From positions 392,214-456,213 of the forward strand of contig CBFFRP010000432.1 of the NCBI GenBank assembly GCA_965644295.1: a stretch of 64,000 nucleotides of DNA, given 5' to 3'. The stretch comes from Paraphysomonas bandaiensis. Its lineage: Eukaryota; Chrysophyceae. Positions within the stretch are counted from its first letter, which is position 1; every line of letters starts with the position of its first letter. The translations under genes were made by a program, and so were the position numbers. The notes beneath the pieces were generated by a model. The model did not search any database. It saw only the letters and a program-made list of their open reading frames with translations, and had not been told where the DNA came from. This document shows, one piece after another, positions 1-12,902 of this stretch.

Positions 1-479
1 GGACGGAAAGATGGTTGAAGTATTGAAGTTGTTGTAGGAAAGAAGCCGAAAATGGGAACTACAGTGCTGTAGAATATATATACGACTGTGTTATATAGAG
101 CCACATGGTTCTACAATTGTTGTATACGTCCAGTATATACATATATACAATGCAGTTGGGGAATACTACAGCTGTACATTGCACACAGCACGACTGCATT
201 GGGAAACTTAATTAGATTGAAAATCAATGCAATCTATCTATTCACCGCATCACCTTTATTGAATTTGAAACAAAACACATTATTCATTTGCCAGCAGAGC
301 TGCAGGCATTAGCTGTGCTCCTCTGGGAACGAAATAATGTGTATAACCCATGTATCCACACGATCGTTAAGATTTAGTAACGTGCTCGTTGTAGTTAAGC
401 AAAGTGCCTATGAAACATATATGCAGGTTAGTAGGACTATTATATGGGATCGTATTATAATAATGAGGAGTGTACTTAG
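1..479. other. upstream intergenic DNA, no supported gene
   Basis: AT-rich sequence with short ATG-opened frames that show no recognisable motif. The bases immediately before the first NAD kinase codon read CTTAG, which could be a 3' splice site. An upstream exon carrying a targeting peptide may therefore lie here or before the window. I cannot identify it. Confidence 0.4.
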
Positions 480-1692
480 ATGAAAGCACAAGGGAATGCT
501 CCTGTTGCCTTAAGATGGTCACGACTGAAGAATCGATATGAGGTGCATAGGAGTTGTTTAGGAGCGGTGGTCAGTTTGCTTGAAAAAGTTGGATGTAACC
601 ACCATGTTGTTGAACGTGCCGAAATGCACCGTGGAATGCTCGATGGAAAAGACCTTGTAATCACTGTTGGTGGAGATGGGACAGTTTTAAATGCAGCATC
701 CTTCGTAGGTAATGATATTCCAGTTCTAGGCATCAATTCTGACCCCACCAAGCCTGAGGAACTGGGAGTAAATAAAGTAGAAGATGAGCGGCGTAGTCGC
801 GGAGCACTTTGTGCACTATCAGCGAACAATATCAATGACCTTCTTCCTCTTGCCCTGACTGGTCAACTCTCGCCGAGGACACGTACTCGAATTCAGTGTG
901 TTGTGAAGAGTACTCACACTGAAACGAAGCTTGCCCCGGCTCTCAACGACATTCTAATCGCCCATCCAAATCCAGCACAGATATCACGTTTTCGCATGAC
1001 CCTTTACCACAACCCTAGGTTCTACGAAAATAGCAACACGATATTCAAACCTGATCCGCCGGATATGCAAAAGGTTGGTTATGCTGCGAGCATGTATCGT
1101 GTCATGTGTTGTGCTCTCCAAAATAATAAGTGTCTTTTTTCTGATTAAAAGTAATCTGTAACTTGTACAGCTGTTTTCCTTCAATGCATGGTGCTCGGGC
1201 ATGTGGATATGCACTGCTACAGGATCGACTGCAGCAATGAGTGCCGCTGGTGGGGATGTCATGGAGCTTAGCTCAAAGAGGTACCTACATATATTACTAA
1301 AACTTGTTGCGTCTGCTAATAGCTACTGATAGTCTGCAGTACATGGTTCGAGAACATTTAGTGGAGCAAGGTCAAGAGCATTTAAAAGCTGCTGCTCACG
1401 GAATAGTGGGTGCGTCCCATTTTAGAATACCCCTTTATCATATTTTATCATGTGTATTTATTAGGTCGCGATCAAATTATTAAGGTTCGATGGAATTCAC
1501 AACATGGATGTGTGTTTGTCGATGGGTCTCATATGGAGGTATGCTTTATACAAAACGTATACTTCCATTTCCATCTTAACTACACCTTTTATATTGCAGC
1601 ATTCACTGCAGTTAGGTGATGAAGTTGCAGTAGATGGACACGCACCTACATTAGAGATATTTGAAGTGCCGCACGATATAGATGTACTCTAG
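480..1692 (+). CDS. NAD kinase, NADK2/plant NADK3-like, five exons
   Basis: Phosphorylates NAD to NADP. Model: 480-1073, 1171-1280, 1333-1409, 1465-1538, 1600-1692, about 315 residues, the size of compact NAD kinases. Visible motifs: the catalytic GGDGT loop (GGDGTVLNAASF, about residues 62-73), GINSDP, and after splicing CSGMWICTATGSTAA followed by SLQYMVREH, the conserved C-terminal NAD-binding region. The longer lobe between GINSDP and CSG resembles the mitochondrial NADK2/plant NADK3 branch more than the cytosolic type; this assignment is an inference. The reading frame holds across all four introns, which have GT-AG borders; the first donor (GTTGGT at 1074) is the weakest. The ATG at 480 directly follows a CTTAG, so an upstream first exon is possible. 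No promoter was identified. Confidence 0.82.
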
Positions 1693-2066
1693 ATTATCGG
1701 AGCTAATGACACTACCTGAATCGGTTGAGCAGGATGAGGACATGACTTGAGTCAACATTTATCCATTCATGATTTTTGCGATGTTTTGAATATTATTCTA
1801 AACCATCCTATTTTGATAACTAGAAGGGTAGAATGTAGCGGCATTTTTTTGGTAAATCATTGTCAAGTAGTGTGCTACAGTTTAAATAATTCCACCAGTC
1901 CATACAGAATACAGAATGAGCTTTTTTTTAGTTCCTTGTGGTATATTGTGTATCAACTCAAAATTCAATGACAGTCTACAATTATTACACCTATGTAATC
2001 AACCAGCTTGTGACTTGACAGCTATATTTTATAACTTTCTTGGCCCCTTCACTAGTATTCGCGATA

Positions 2067-2560
2067 ATTCACCTCAGGGATAGGGAACAATATATTGCAA
2101 TATATTGTAAAATATATTGATTGGTGGACTGGTCAAATATTCCATCAATAGTGTTTCTGTTAAAGGAGCTCACAATACTATTGCAATACATTGCAATCAA
2201 TATTATGATAGTCATATAAAAAAGATTCTCAACTGTAGGGTGCAAAATGGATATAAATAACCGAGAAATTGATTACAACATTACAAAGGATAATGAAGCT
2301 GATGTTGACAATGCGACTAAAAATCTTCAGTCAGCTCAAAAAATTAAGAAACGTACAGATCCACGAGTCATTAAAAATGAAATCTATGGATGTGTTTACC
2401 TACTGAGTAGTCATACTAATATATTGCAATACATTGACAATATATTGCAATATATTGTAATTGTATTGTAGGACCGGTTTAAAAATTCCATCAATACTAT
2501 TGATGGAACGCTATCTAACAATAGTATTGCAATATATTGTTCCCTATCCCTGATTCACCT
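2067..2560. mobile_element. hAT-type MITE with 8-bp target duplication
   Basis: The element spans 2075-2552 and is flanked by perfect 8-bp direct repeats ATTCACCT (2067-2074 and 2553-2560). Its termini are inverted repeats starting CAGGGATAGGGAACAATA, continuing into an ATATTGCAATATATTG-rich subterminal region on both sides. CAGGG ends and 8-bp duplications are typical of hAT transposons. The interior holds a 74-codon frame (2247-2471) without transposase motifs, so the element is non-autonomous. A decayed hAT transposase whose right end has closely related termini lies at 42.2-43.36 kb and may represent the mobilising family. Confidence 0.88.
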
Positions 2561-2968
2561 GATATCCTCCTGCATAGATAATAAATAAAATATTGAAATG
2601 TTTTGAAATTTGAAATATATTACTCAGCCACTTAGCGAATATACAATATATTATACAGCTACGTATTTTCATACATTGTACCTCGGGCCGTAGAGGCACA
2701 TCAACAGTTTGTAGAGTACATCACGTATCCCGACATTCCTCAAAGAAGGAAGTGGTAACAGTATTACAAGTAGTATAGTTTATAGTGGTATAATGTAAAG
2801 TTAATGAGGAATTTAGGTGTGAAATCAAACGTTATCGTGTGATGAGAACTTCAATATTTAATTTAATGAACTTAATAAAATAGTATACTGTTTGCATATT
2901 ATAATATATCATGTTCTGTAGTGTATTCATTGTATTATATAGAATAGAGAAATAGTGCGTGTGCACAC
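2561..2968. other. AT-rich intergenic DNA
   Basis: 3' flank of the minus-strand EF-hand gene. I see no coding or RNA signal beyond homopolymer-rich, TATA-like sequence. Confidence 0.4.
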
Positions 2969-4179
2969 TTATTCAATACTTTTCAGCGACCTATTTCTTG
3001 TCGAATGGGTCTTATTTCGAAGTGGGGCAAGTGACGGCATTCTTCCCAACTTAGTAGAAGTCGTAACTTCTCCAGAAATGCATCCAATCTTTCTGAGAAC
3101 AATTTTATTATGACCTGATTGCATAGACTGCTTTTGCTGTGGGGTATATGACGCGACTCCTGATCTTTTCGAATCAAGCCGCGGAGTGTGAGGTGTGACC
3201 ACCGAATGAGATTCATCAATAGAAAAACTCTGTGATAATTCCTAACAAGAAAATATAAAACTAAAAGGACAAAGAAGATATCGGTTGTATAGACTACCTG
3301 AGAAAATGAGCAGTCGATGCTGCAGTTATCCTCGCCTCGGATATTAGTAGTTGGCATAGTAGCTAGTATATCGGGGGCTGAATTTGCAGCAGAATTACTT
3401 CTTGTCATCTGAATCGACGACCCTGATGATCTCAAAGAAGAAGAATTTTTATCATCTTTAACTTGTTTCACCACTTGCTCGAGGTAGTACACCATGGCAT
3501 TTGTATCTGCCCTTTCTTTGGCATGAGTGTGCTCAACGCGCAGTACTTTCTTGTGATGCTTCAAGTTATCTCGGCCTTCAGGACAGCCGTAATACTCACC
3601 ACTCATGCGCTGTGCGGTTTTATCGACTATGTGCTTCATCAATACGTTTCGGCGTTCGAGGGATAGTAGGGTCTCTGTAGAAAGTAACTTATCAGAATTC
3701 ACGATACTATCTAATTTTTGAAGTTGAAGTCTTCGCTTCGCATCGTTCATGGCAATGGCATACAAAAACTCGTCGAATGATACATCACCACTGTTATCTG
3801 TATCCATTTCTTTAAATATTCGTTCCACATCTTTCTTAAATTTGACCACTCCTGACGATAAAAGAGTATTAGTCAACTCATCGATACCAACACCACCACT
3901 GCGGTCAGTGTCCATGGAATCGAACCATTGTCGATACTGTACCAACTGCTCATCTGAAAATTTGCTTTTTATTTTGCTCGACATAGATTGTCTACGCTGT
4001 GGTGCAGGCCTTAAAGGTGGTAAGGTTGTTGTTGATATAGAGGTGTTGTCTGCCGCGCTCTTCTGCTGCATTGGCATAGAGGGTTGACTGGACAGCAGTT
4101 GAAAACTCCTCCGTGTACATTGTACTGACGGATTGATCGCAGGTACTTCAAAACTACTGTATTTACCGAGTGTAGGCAT
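2969..4179 (-). CDS. EF-hand calcium-binding protein, two exons
   Basis: Model on the minus strand: 4179-3298 and 3241-2969, with a 56-bp GT-AG intron, giving 384 residues. Reading through the intron instead produces an artificial hydrophobic insert; splicing restores a Ser/Thr/Lys-rich tail. Two adjacent EF-hand loops are complete: DTDRSGGVGIDE and DTDNSGDVSFDE, with acidic residues at positions 1, 3 and 12. They follow a flexible, Ser/Gln-rich N-terminus. A basic coiled-coil-like stretch (AKRRLQLQKLDSIV...) follows the second hand. No kinase or membrane domain is present, so it is probably a Ca2+ sensor or adaptor. The exact role is unknown. It is divergent from the kinase gene at 4895, itself an EF-hand protein, which suggests local calcium-signalling genes but not a demonstrated functional link. 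Confidence 0.8.
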
Positions 4180-4894
4180 ATATATAACCAGACACTGATA
4201 AGCAAGAACTGCTTATGTAATCATACAATATTTAAACACCATTTCAAACATATAAGCACCCGATTCAAAGCTATACACGATGAGGAGAGCTCATGTGAAT
4301 GGGGAGAATCATATTGGGGTCATGTGGACTGTGTTATCTGGACCATAATCCTCGGAGATAATATATAGGAGATATATATATACATGGTGCTGCGTACACT
4401 ACCATTTGTACGTACATATACAGCCAGTACATACTTGTGTAGATAGCTGAAGAAAACGTGGATCCAGATCCGGCTACCCTCAAATTCCCTCACTCTGCTG
4501 TATTTGCAGTAGGAGTCCATAGGAGTGCAGAGTGTCCGTGGTATGGAAGTAAAACTTCTGGATATGGATTTTTTCCTTTTTTTAGTGGTCTAGATGCGAG
4601 GGAAGAAAACCTGGATTTTTTGGCAAACCATGGACATCCCTACACAGTATATACGGCGCTGTATATGAGTATCATATACCGTATATATGTACACTATGTA
4701 TTCTATATGTATCTGTACCTACTGTACTCATAGTGTATATATGTATAGTACAGCATGCATGTATTGCTGTACTGCTGTATGTAGATTGTATGCTACTTAT
4801 AAACGTCTAGTTGCATATATAAATATTGATATCATCATATCCATCTACACACCCCTTACCTCCATATTCTAACGATAGCACCACATCATCCACC
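4180..4894. other. bidirectional promoter region between EF-hand gene and kinase
   Basis: Divergent intergenic DNA rich in TATAGTGTATATATG-like stretches. It contains CTCTGCTGTA near 4496 and TACTGCTGTA at 4770-4779, instances of the recurrent upstream decamer described in the findings. No gene was recognised. Confidence 0.45.
4770..4779 (-). promoter_or_regulatory. TACAGCAGTA-type upstream motif
   Basis: TACTGCTGTA on the plus strand, about 116 bp before the kinase start at 4895. One of a recurring set of near-identical decamers in 5' flanks in this window. Function is inferred. Confidence 0.4.
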
Positions 4895-7846
4895 ATGGGC
4901 TGCGTTTCAACAAAAAATCTTGAGGCAACCTGGGAGGAGACTGTGGATGTAGAGGCACGTAAACATTTAGCTTCATCACTTAAGAAACCAGAGCCATGTA
5001 TACTCGATCCTAATGATTACAAAATCCTTAAGTTTATTCAACAAGGAGGGATGGGGAAGGTTTACTCTGCTCGTCATAGAACAAGTGGAGAAATTGTTGC
5101 ATGTAAGTTTTTTGGATATACACAAAAACGACCAAGCGATGCGAGTATACAGTATGAAATTGATATTATGCTGGCTTTAGATGGGATAGATGGGGTAGTA
5201 GGTATGAAAGGTATATTCATGGATAGTCCAGAGGGATACATAGATAATAAACGACATTGTGGTCAGTATCCAGTCATTGTTATGGACTACCTATCAGGCG
5301 GTGATTTGTTCGATAGAATTCACTATAAATCAACTGTATCTGAAAAAGATTTGGCAAAAATATTTCGACAGGTGATTACTGCATTAGATAGTGTGCATAG
5401 TCGACGGTTTATTCATCGCGACTTAAAGCTGGAGAACATTATGATGGTGTCCAAGAGCGACGATTCATCAGTGAAGTTGATAGACTTTGGTATGATGATG
5501 AAGTTAGAAGAAGGAGCCAACACTGGTACTTGTGATACTATATTTGGTACTGCGGGATATATAGCACCAGAGACTCTCCAAAGACGCCAATACTCATTTG
5601 AGAGTGATATTTGGCAGGCGGGATGTTGTTTGTACTCCTTGCTAAGTGGGTATTTCCCTTTTCACCCAGAATACCCAAAACAAATAGTGTCTGGAAACTA
5701 TTTTCCAATGACGGGAGAGGGCTGGGATAGCATATCTGATACGGCTAAGGATTTGGTTCGCCGTATTCTTGTACCTATCCCTGAGCAACGTCCTACCACA
5801 GGAGCCATTCTGTCCCACCCGTGGCTAGTGGATGAAGTGCCCAATAAAGATCTGGGTGTTGATTACTTTACTCGTATTAAGAATCTTGCACTGCGTCAGA
5901 AACTAAAGAAATTTTTTATTGAAAACGATATTGAAGCTCGCCACAAGGAAAGACGAGAGCACTTGAGTCAACTGGTGCCTTACCTCGGGCGACCTCGAGG
6001 AACATCACTCCGCAGGGGCGATGTGGACCCCTCCGTTCCTCTCACTGAACAAGAGAGAGAGGATGAGGAGTTCGGAGATAAGATAAAAACTTTTCATGGT
6101 CGTGTGGTGAAGTCACTTGCGTCGTCTACCTCTGGCGAGGTAGCGGGTGATGAGTATCTTATTCCGCGAGGAAAGATCGACTTTGAAACTTTCACAAAAG
6201 TGCTCAATGAAGCAGGCCTATCTGAATTAGCGAGCGAGAGAGTGTTTGCTATATTCGATATGGATAGCTCAGGTAGTGTTCGTGCTAGCATTAATTTATA
6301 CCTATAATGTGTACATATTTTTCTAAGGTGGCGTTGACCTTAAAGAGTTTCTAATCACTATGCTCGCTTTCCGACCAATAGAAAATGAAGAAAGCGAAGC
6401 AGTTGTGACGGATGCGTCTTCAAAATCGGATAATGATACGTTGGAGACTATTCGACTGTATTTCAACGTGTTTGTGAGTATAATTACGTATCATGACATG
6501 TTTTTGTAATCATTTATTAGGATATTAACCAAACGGGCTATATTGACCTGGAGGAACTCAAGCTTGCGGTAGGATGCCTGCTGTTGGATGAATCGAATCC
6601 TCTCTATGCCCAGCCCCCTGCAATGGTTCATCGCCAGGCATCTGCCGTTCATCCTGCCAGTCTTTCTAATGTGGAAGACCTTTTTGCCGTGATGGATGTG
6701 TCGAAAGACGGAAGAGTGGACTTTGATGAATTTAAATCATTTTATACCGCAGTCATGGCCGCATCTACTTCGCGGAACTTCCAATTCTCCTCTGTCTCCT
6801 CTAATAGTACTATAGATTCTGCTAAGCTGAAGCAAGGATCTAGTTACTATGTGTCATCCGATAGCCACTCAGTAATTCCTGGGTCGGATAGCAGCGCTGT
6901 ATTCCCTGATTTAAAGGACAGTGACAGTCGTGCAGCCTTAGATGTAGATGACAGCAGCGGTAGTGTGAAATACTCCCTCGCATCTACTGCTTCAACGAAC
7001 TCACCATTGGAGGAAAAGAGCGACATTCCAGGTATTGTGCAGGTACTTCCTGCCATTTCCGAAGGAATACAGCTGGAAGGAGAAATGTCGGGGGAAAGTA
7101 CAACACCTCCGCGCGAGTCAAGCGATGATATATTGCGAACTGATAATGATGAGGATAAACTTGACAGTGGCACGACAGTCAAGTCGACAAATGTGGACTC
7201 AGATGTGGAGTCCAAGCTATCTACTTTCCCTGCTGTTGACGAGCAACTCTCTGAAAATGATGCCGACCGTTTGGTCGTGTCTCCACCTGATGCAACTACA
7301 GCGAGTACGCATAGTCCAGGTGATAAGGAAACATCCAATTCGATCGCAGCGAAAGATAAATTGGAGCCTGCTAACACGAATATCAGTTCTGGACTTGCAT
7401 CTCGTATTGCTGTTCTGGATACCAGCAAGATAGGTCTCCCGGGTGTACCCCCTAAATCTTCAAAAACAGATGATAGTGGTGATAAAGTCTCAACCGGCCA
7501 GCCATCTACCGCTGAACATAGGTCTCAAGGCAATCTTCTGTCGACTCACCAATCCCCATCGTTTAAAAAGAACGTCAGTTCTGGTCTTGCATCACGAATG
7601 GCGTCACTTGATCCTAATAAAATCATATTACCTGGAATGGTTCCACCGCCGCATTTGGGAAAAAGTACTTCTGCTGTTTCAAAATTGGCTACTATGAAGA
7701 GCGATGGTGATAGCGCGGGTGGAGCAATAAGAAATGTTACTTTAAATCGAGTCACTCTAGACTGCAGCAAGAAGCGTCATAAAAAACGAGTCAAGAATAT
7801 TAAAGATGCCGATTTCTGTACTGAATCTGTCGTGGATGCGATATGA
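4895..7846 (+). CDS. CDPK-like Ser/Thr kinase with C-terminal EF-hands and long Ser-rich tail
   Basis: Model: 4895-6272, 6328-6473, 6521-7846, 949 residues. I start at the MGC codon (context caccATGGGC) rather than an in-frame ATG at 4826, because Met-Gly-Cys is a standard N-myristoylation/palmitoylation signal and predicts membrane attachment. Kinase motifs are intact: GGMGKVYSA glycine loop, VACKFF lysine, HRDLKLEN catalytic loop, DFG, and GTAGYIAPE. The C-terminal regulatory part contains EF-hand loops DMDSSGGVDLKE (restored only by splicing), DINQTGYIDLEE and DVSKDGRVDFDE. A tail of about 370 residues, unusual for CDPKs, is Ser/Asp-rich. It holds two copies of a short motif, SSGLASR[IM]AxLD...LPG, near 7385-7450 and 7573-7645, and ends in a basic KKRHKKRVK patch. 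Family assignment is firm; the tail's role is unknown. Confidence 0.88.
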
Positions 7847-8574
7847 TGACGACAAAAATATATATTATTGCTAGTACTATAGCTGCTATGAACATCACAC
7901 TTCATAACCTGAATTATTATATCTTTTCTTCATGCTGCCGTTACCTGTCACACAAATGGCAGCAATATGATGCAGATATGTGCCACGCAAGGCTTCTACC
8001 TAGTGGACCTATGTTGTTTTTGGATGAGATGTAACTAGTTCTGTAAATATATGATAACTATTTCATCTGAACAAGATAAATGCATCAACACCTATTCTTT
8101 GTGTTTTCTTTGCCCTGCTTACTATGAAATGAGCCCCATTTCGTCTCGAGAAATTCTATTGATTCAATAGAACACTCATTCTGCCAGTGGGATATTATAA
8201 GCCCATATTAAAACGATAGTATACAAGCAATGACAGTTCAAGTTCTTTGAAACCTTTTCGATTTAAGAAAATGACATTTTCATTTCACGATTTTACCTTG
8301 CAAAAGAGAGTATCGTCCCTTATCAAAAGGAGACTTCATGAGGTTGATCTCGTCTAGCAAAGACGAATTCTAATGGTATAATTTAAATTATTGCACTATT
8401 CACCTTCTTCCTTCATACGCTGCAAGGACTCTACACTTTATGAACAATAACTGCATCAATACAGTGGTAACGTAAGCAAAAGACAATGCAGAAACTCTAG
8501 CTAGAAGTAAACTTAATCGAAACACAATGCACATCATGAAGAACACAACTAACAATTAGACATCCTGACACAGA
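7847..8574. other. convergent 3' intergenic region
   Basis: Lies between the ends of two convergent genes. It contains a 19-bp near-perfect palindrome TTCTATTGATTCAATAGAA at 8154-8172 that could form a hairpin in either transcript. No coding signal was seen. Confidence 0.4.
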
Positions 8575-11500
8575 CTACTTCTTCAATGAATCCACAAGAA
8601 TTTTACTCTGAACGTTTGGTCCGCTCGACGGTCCAGAAGACGCAACAGAGGCTTGTCGACTTGTTTTCTTTATTTGTCTGCACTGTATTTCCAGCTGGCG
8701 CCTCTCTTCCTGTACAGCCTATATTGTACGTATGAGCTTCACGTACATACGGCACATGAAAATATATACCTTAAGTTTTTCTTTAAGGAGAGGAATGTCG
8801 TTCGAAACAATGTCCGACAATCTCTGGCATTCCGTTTCACTTTCCAGTAACTTGACTTCCATGTTCTGATAGTGACTAGTCTTTTCAGTTAATTCCGCCA
8901 CAACTGCACGGAGTTGCTTATTGTTTTCCTCCAGTGTGGCAATAACCTTATCTTGCTCCTGTAGTGATCTCACCGCTGCCCGGGAAGCTCCTCGCAAACG
9001 CGCTACCTCGGCCAGCATTGGAGCACTTTGTTCCACTCTAACTTTATAACGGTTGACTTCGTCCTGACAGGCATCCAATCGTGCTTGTAAGGCTTTTACC
9101 TCACCCACCTTGCGCTCCAAAGACCTCACACTTATAGTAAGATCCCTATTCTCTCTCGTTTTCTGTTGCAAAGCAGCACGTAGCTCGTCAACCTCTTGTT
9201 TGGCTGTCAACCTTCCTTCCCCTTCCACCTCTGCCTCCGAGGCAGCAGATATAAGCTTTGCCACTCGGCTTTCGCATACGTTTAATTCTTCGCGTAGCTT
9301 GGCAGCTTGAGCTGCTTCGGCACGTGCCTCCAACAAATTGCTCCTCAGCTCAGTTACAAGCATTTCAGTTGAATGCAACTTCCGCGCAACTTGTAGGCGT
9401 TCTTCTTCGATATCTCTCTGGTGTTCAATCTGGCCCATTAAATCAGATACTTCAGTCTTACTACTATTGAGTTCCTCCTCCACACGATTCAGCTTCTGAT
9501 GAAGAGCTAAATTGTCCTGTAAGCACATTTTCAATCGCTGCTCAGCATGTTTAGCGGCAATGCCTCTATGTTGTTGTTCCTTGAGAACTCTAGCATTGGC
9601 AGTTCTTAAGTCCGCAATTTCATCTTTCAACTTCATAACTTGTTCTTCCGATACAGTCAACCCGCTAGTGCCAAAGCCGACCTCCACCTTGCCAAAATCT
9701 CGCTCTTCTTGTGCTTCCAATAACTCTCGTTCCAGTTGTTTAATACGCCTACCAAGTTCCATATTCTTCGTCTTCATTTTCTTTACTTCATCCTCTACGT
9801 AGCTGACAGTGTGTATGCGGTCTCGTAGCACTTGGACTTCGACAGCTACTGCTGCAGCCCCCTCCTTTTCTCTAGAAACACAACACAAATTAGCATGAAT
9901 AAATTATCTGGAGCATATACCTGTGCTCCTGCTCCGCCATCACAGCTACTTCAGCTAATCGCTCGTCGTTAACAAGTTTGTTTAGTTTCCATTTACCTAG
10001 CTCACGCATATCTTCCCCTTTTTTTGACAACTGATGTATATACATCTGAAAGTTACTTAGCCAGCCATACGACACTTCGCGTACCTGATCTGATAAACTT
10101 TGGGTTGTAGCCTCCATAGCAGCAATGACAGCGGACACCTTGTATCCACAGTAAAACCATAGTAAACATTTGCCCAATATCACTCACCTGCATCATCTTT
10201 TTCTTAGGGGAGGAAGGTTCGTCGACACTAATGGTTACTTTCCCTTTTTTGGCCGGTTTCCGAATTCTTGTACTAGGGCTAACAAAGCACTCAGGGGAAT
10301 TAGGGTTGTCATTCTCGACCCCTTTCTTCTTCTGACCTTCGCTATCCGGTTTTGATGATAAATCGGCGTCTTGCAACGGTAAGAGTGCGCTGGGCGTTGT
10401 GAGGAGAGATCCCACCAACATATTATCCATTCCACGAGATGACACAAGCACTCTCAATTCCTGCGCGGTCCCCATTATATCTTCAAAGGTGGCAACCTCA
10501 GGTATTACAACGTCTGGTACTTTAGATGCTGTGACTGCTCCAGGATCTCCGTCGTTGTCGTAGTTCTTAGTAGGGTCATTTTCTCCAGCCACGGGAGAAA
10601 CCATGTCGTCTTCCATACTTTGTACTTGCATTTGTATTAACTCCAAAACTTCCAGGCGCATAAGAGTACGACGTAGCTTATCCTAAAGATGTTCATTAGC
10701 GACAAGATATACTTACATGAATTGCGCTTACTTGCGTCTCCATCAGTTCCTGAGACAGTTCAGCTTCGACAGTTGCAGTACTCTCTGCACCTGAGGAAGC
10801 GCGAGCCGCGACGCTTGCCCCACGTGCGGATTCATCAATAGCGTCACCAATGTGCTGCATTTCATTCATAAGTAACGATGCGCGGTAACCCATGCTCCCT
10901 GGGATAGCTATTATTACTTGAACAACACAAGGCACATGCTGTGTCTACCTGTGTAGCTCAGTCGTTGCGTGGGATTCAGAACATCGAATGAGTCGCGGCG
11001 CAAACCCATTGGACCTCCACCAATCATACTCATTGCACGCATACCTCGAGACATCTGGCTGAACGAATCGCTCCGAGATCTGTACAAGCCAAAATCTTCG
11101 CCTATATCCTCACAAGTCCCTCCATTGGCTACCACGAAAAAAAAGTCGATGGCCTTCAGGGCAGAATGTAGCAATGCTAACTGTCTTCGGTCCAATGATG
11201 AATCTATTAGCTCATCAACGTTATAGCTCTGCATATGCTTCATATCGGGAGAGCCGAAGCCCATAGATAAACCCTGTCAACGTAACCGATAAGTCTAACA
11301 TATATTCACAGCAAACATGTAGAGAATTTCGTCATTGACGAATTTTATCCTTCGGATCACTTACAGGAGGTACACGATATGAATCTTGAAATGGACTTCG
11401 CGAACCCGAGAATTGCGCGATTCCATCTCCTCGTAATCCCTCCCTCGAAAACCGCCCCTCCCCCCTCCGACTCTCTTGATTGGTTGCCAGTATACTGCTA

Positions 11501-12902
11501 CTGCGTCTGGCCTACACAAACCACGCATACATGTTATCAAATCAATAAAAATAACACTTTATAACTACTACGGGGATACTTATTTATTATATTGAAAAAC
11601 AATAACACTAGCTGACAAACAAATAAAAATACTCTTACTCAAAAGTATAAAAATTTGCTGATCTGAATACCTGAGCTTTAAGCGAGCTCGCTTGTGTCAT
11701 TTCAAAAGACATTCGACGAGTAGCAGCGCAGTCAGGTCGCTTTGGCTGCTTCCACACAAGTGACGCAGACCCCCTCCTAGAATTACTTCCTTTCTTCATT
11801 GGAGTGGAATCGCCATCGTCGTCGTCGTAATCTTCTTCGAGACCTGAGTCAACCAAAAAATATACAACGTGTATCAGAGAGATGTGAAAAAAACTTAGAG
11901 CACTATCAGTACACTAACACATTTCAATTTTCATAGAAACAAATCCATCATAGACACCTTCCGGTACAATATTAGCTCCACCAGCATCCCGCAATGCAGC
12001 CTTAATTCTAACGAGAGAAAGATGCAGTTGAAGTTTCAACTCTCTCGATGCGTCCACATACGTATCCTTCAGTATTCTGCATGATTCATTAGATATTCAC
12101 TACATATTATGAAACTAATATTACTTGGCTAAGACAAGTGAGGGAAAATCAGAAATGTTAATATTAGATTTCCGTTTTAGTCGCTGCTGCAGAAGATAGT
12201 ACACCGCACGCATTGCCTGATGAAACTTTTCAGGAGGAGTCGGGACAGAAGCCGAGCTGGTGTACGACGAATCAATATCGTTCATAGTAAAGGCACCTTC
12301 CAGCTGAGGATTGGAAATTGAAGCCAGCAAGTCAGATGCGCTATACTATAACATTAGTGCACCACATGTACTAGCTGCGAAACATACCTCGAAAGACCAG
12401 ATGAAATCACATCATTTGCAAGATCCTGAATATTAACAATATAACCACAATACGCACTTACAAACAAAACAAATATCTCAATACATACCTCAAAGAAAGA
12501 CATGTCATTTTTCTGAAAACGAACAACAAGAGCAGTGGCAAACTCTTCTAATTTGACTCGACCTTTCCCAGTTGCATCGAAACTACGAAAAGCATCCTAC
12601 GCATACAATATCACGCGAAATCAACCATAAATATCAAACCTACCATTACAGAAAAGCTAGAGCTATGATCAAGATTCAGTCCTAAGTCTGTGCTGACTCT
12701 CTTTCCTCTTTCAGTTAAATCCTACGAGAATATTATGACATACACAGAGAATCATATGATTGACCTTAAGGGTAAAGTATCCATCATTCTCTACATCTAA
12801 GTACTCAAAGCATGCTTTAACACGCTGTGCATATCCAATCAGAAGCCCAGTTGACATAAGTTTCTCAAGACGCTTACAGCGCCGTGCATTTTGTCTGTTC
12901 AT
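8575..12902 (-). CDS. 14-exon EF-hand / coiled-coil protein of unknown function
   Basis: Minus-strand model (plus coordinates): 12902-12765, 12721-12644, 12596-12489, 12425-12388, 12340-12125, 12076-11919, 11843-11671, 11511-11365, 11273-10949, 10898-10732, 10682-10188, 10138-9921, 9871-8770, 8718-8575. All junctions are GT-AG, the frame is continuous, and the product is 1,168 residues. The N-terminus has two degenerate EF-hand-like segments (YLDVENDGYFTLK and SFDATGKGRVKLEEF). A Ser-rich middle follows (RRGSASLVWK; exon 9 has DRRQLALLHSALKAIDFFF). The C-terminal third is a long heptad-rich coiled coil (about 370 residues, EVQVLRDRIHTVSYVEDEV onward). Intron sizes are 43-159 bp. The architecture suggests a cytoskeletal or vesicle-associated scaffold, but I recognise no named family. 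Confidence 0.72.

Noticed and set aside
476-1262. Antisense frames opposite the NAD kinase exons
   Set aside because: Shadow frames without motifs; the sense strand is clearly coding.
3242-3297. Hydrophobic insert (VVYTTDIFFVLLVLYFLV) as a membrane helix of the EF-hand protein
   Set aside because: It is the translated intron; splicing restores a hydrophilic tail that agrees in frame to a stop.
4826-4894. Kinase start at 4826
   Set aside because: The downstream MGC start has better context and an acylation signal; the extra 23 residues lack features.
9110-9802. Plus-strand frames opposite the coiled-coil exon
   Set aside because: Ser/Ala/Cys-rich complements of Glu/Arg/Leu-rich coiled-coil codons.
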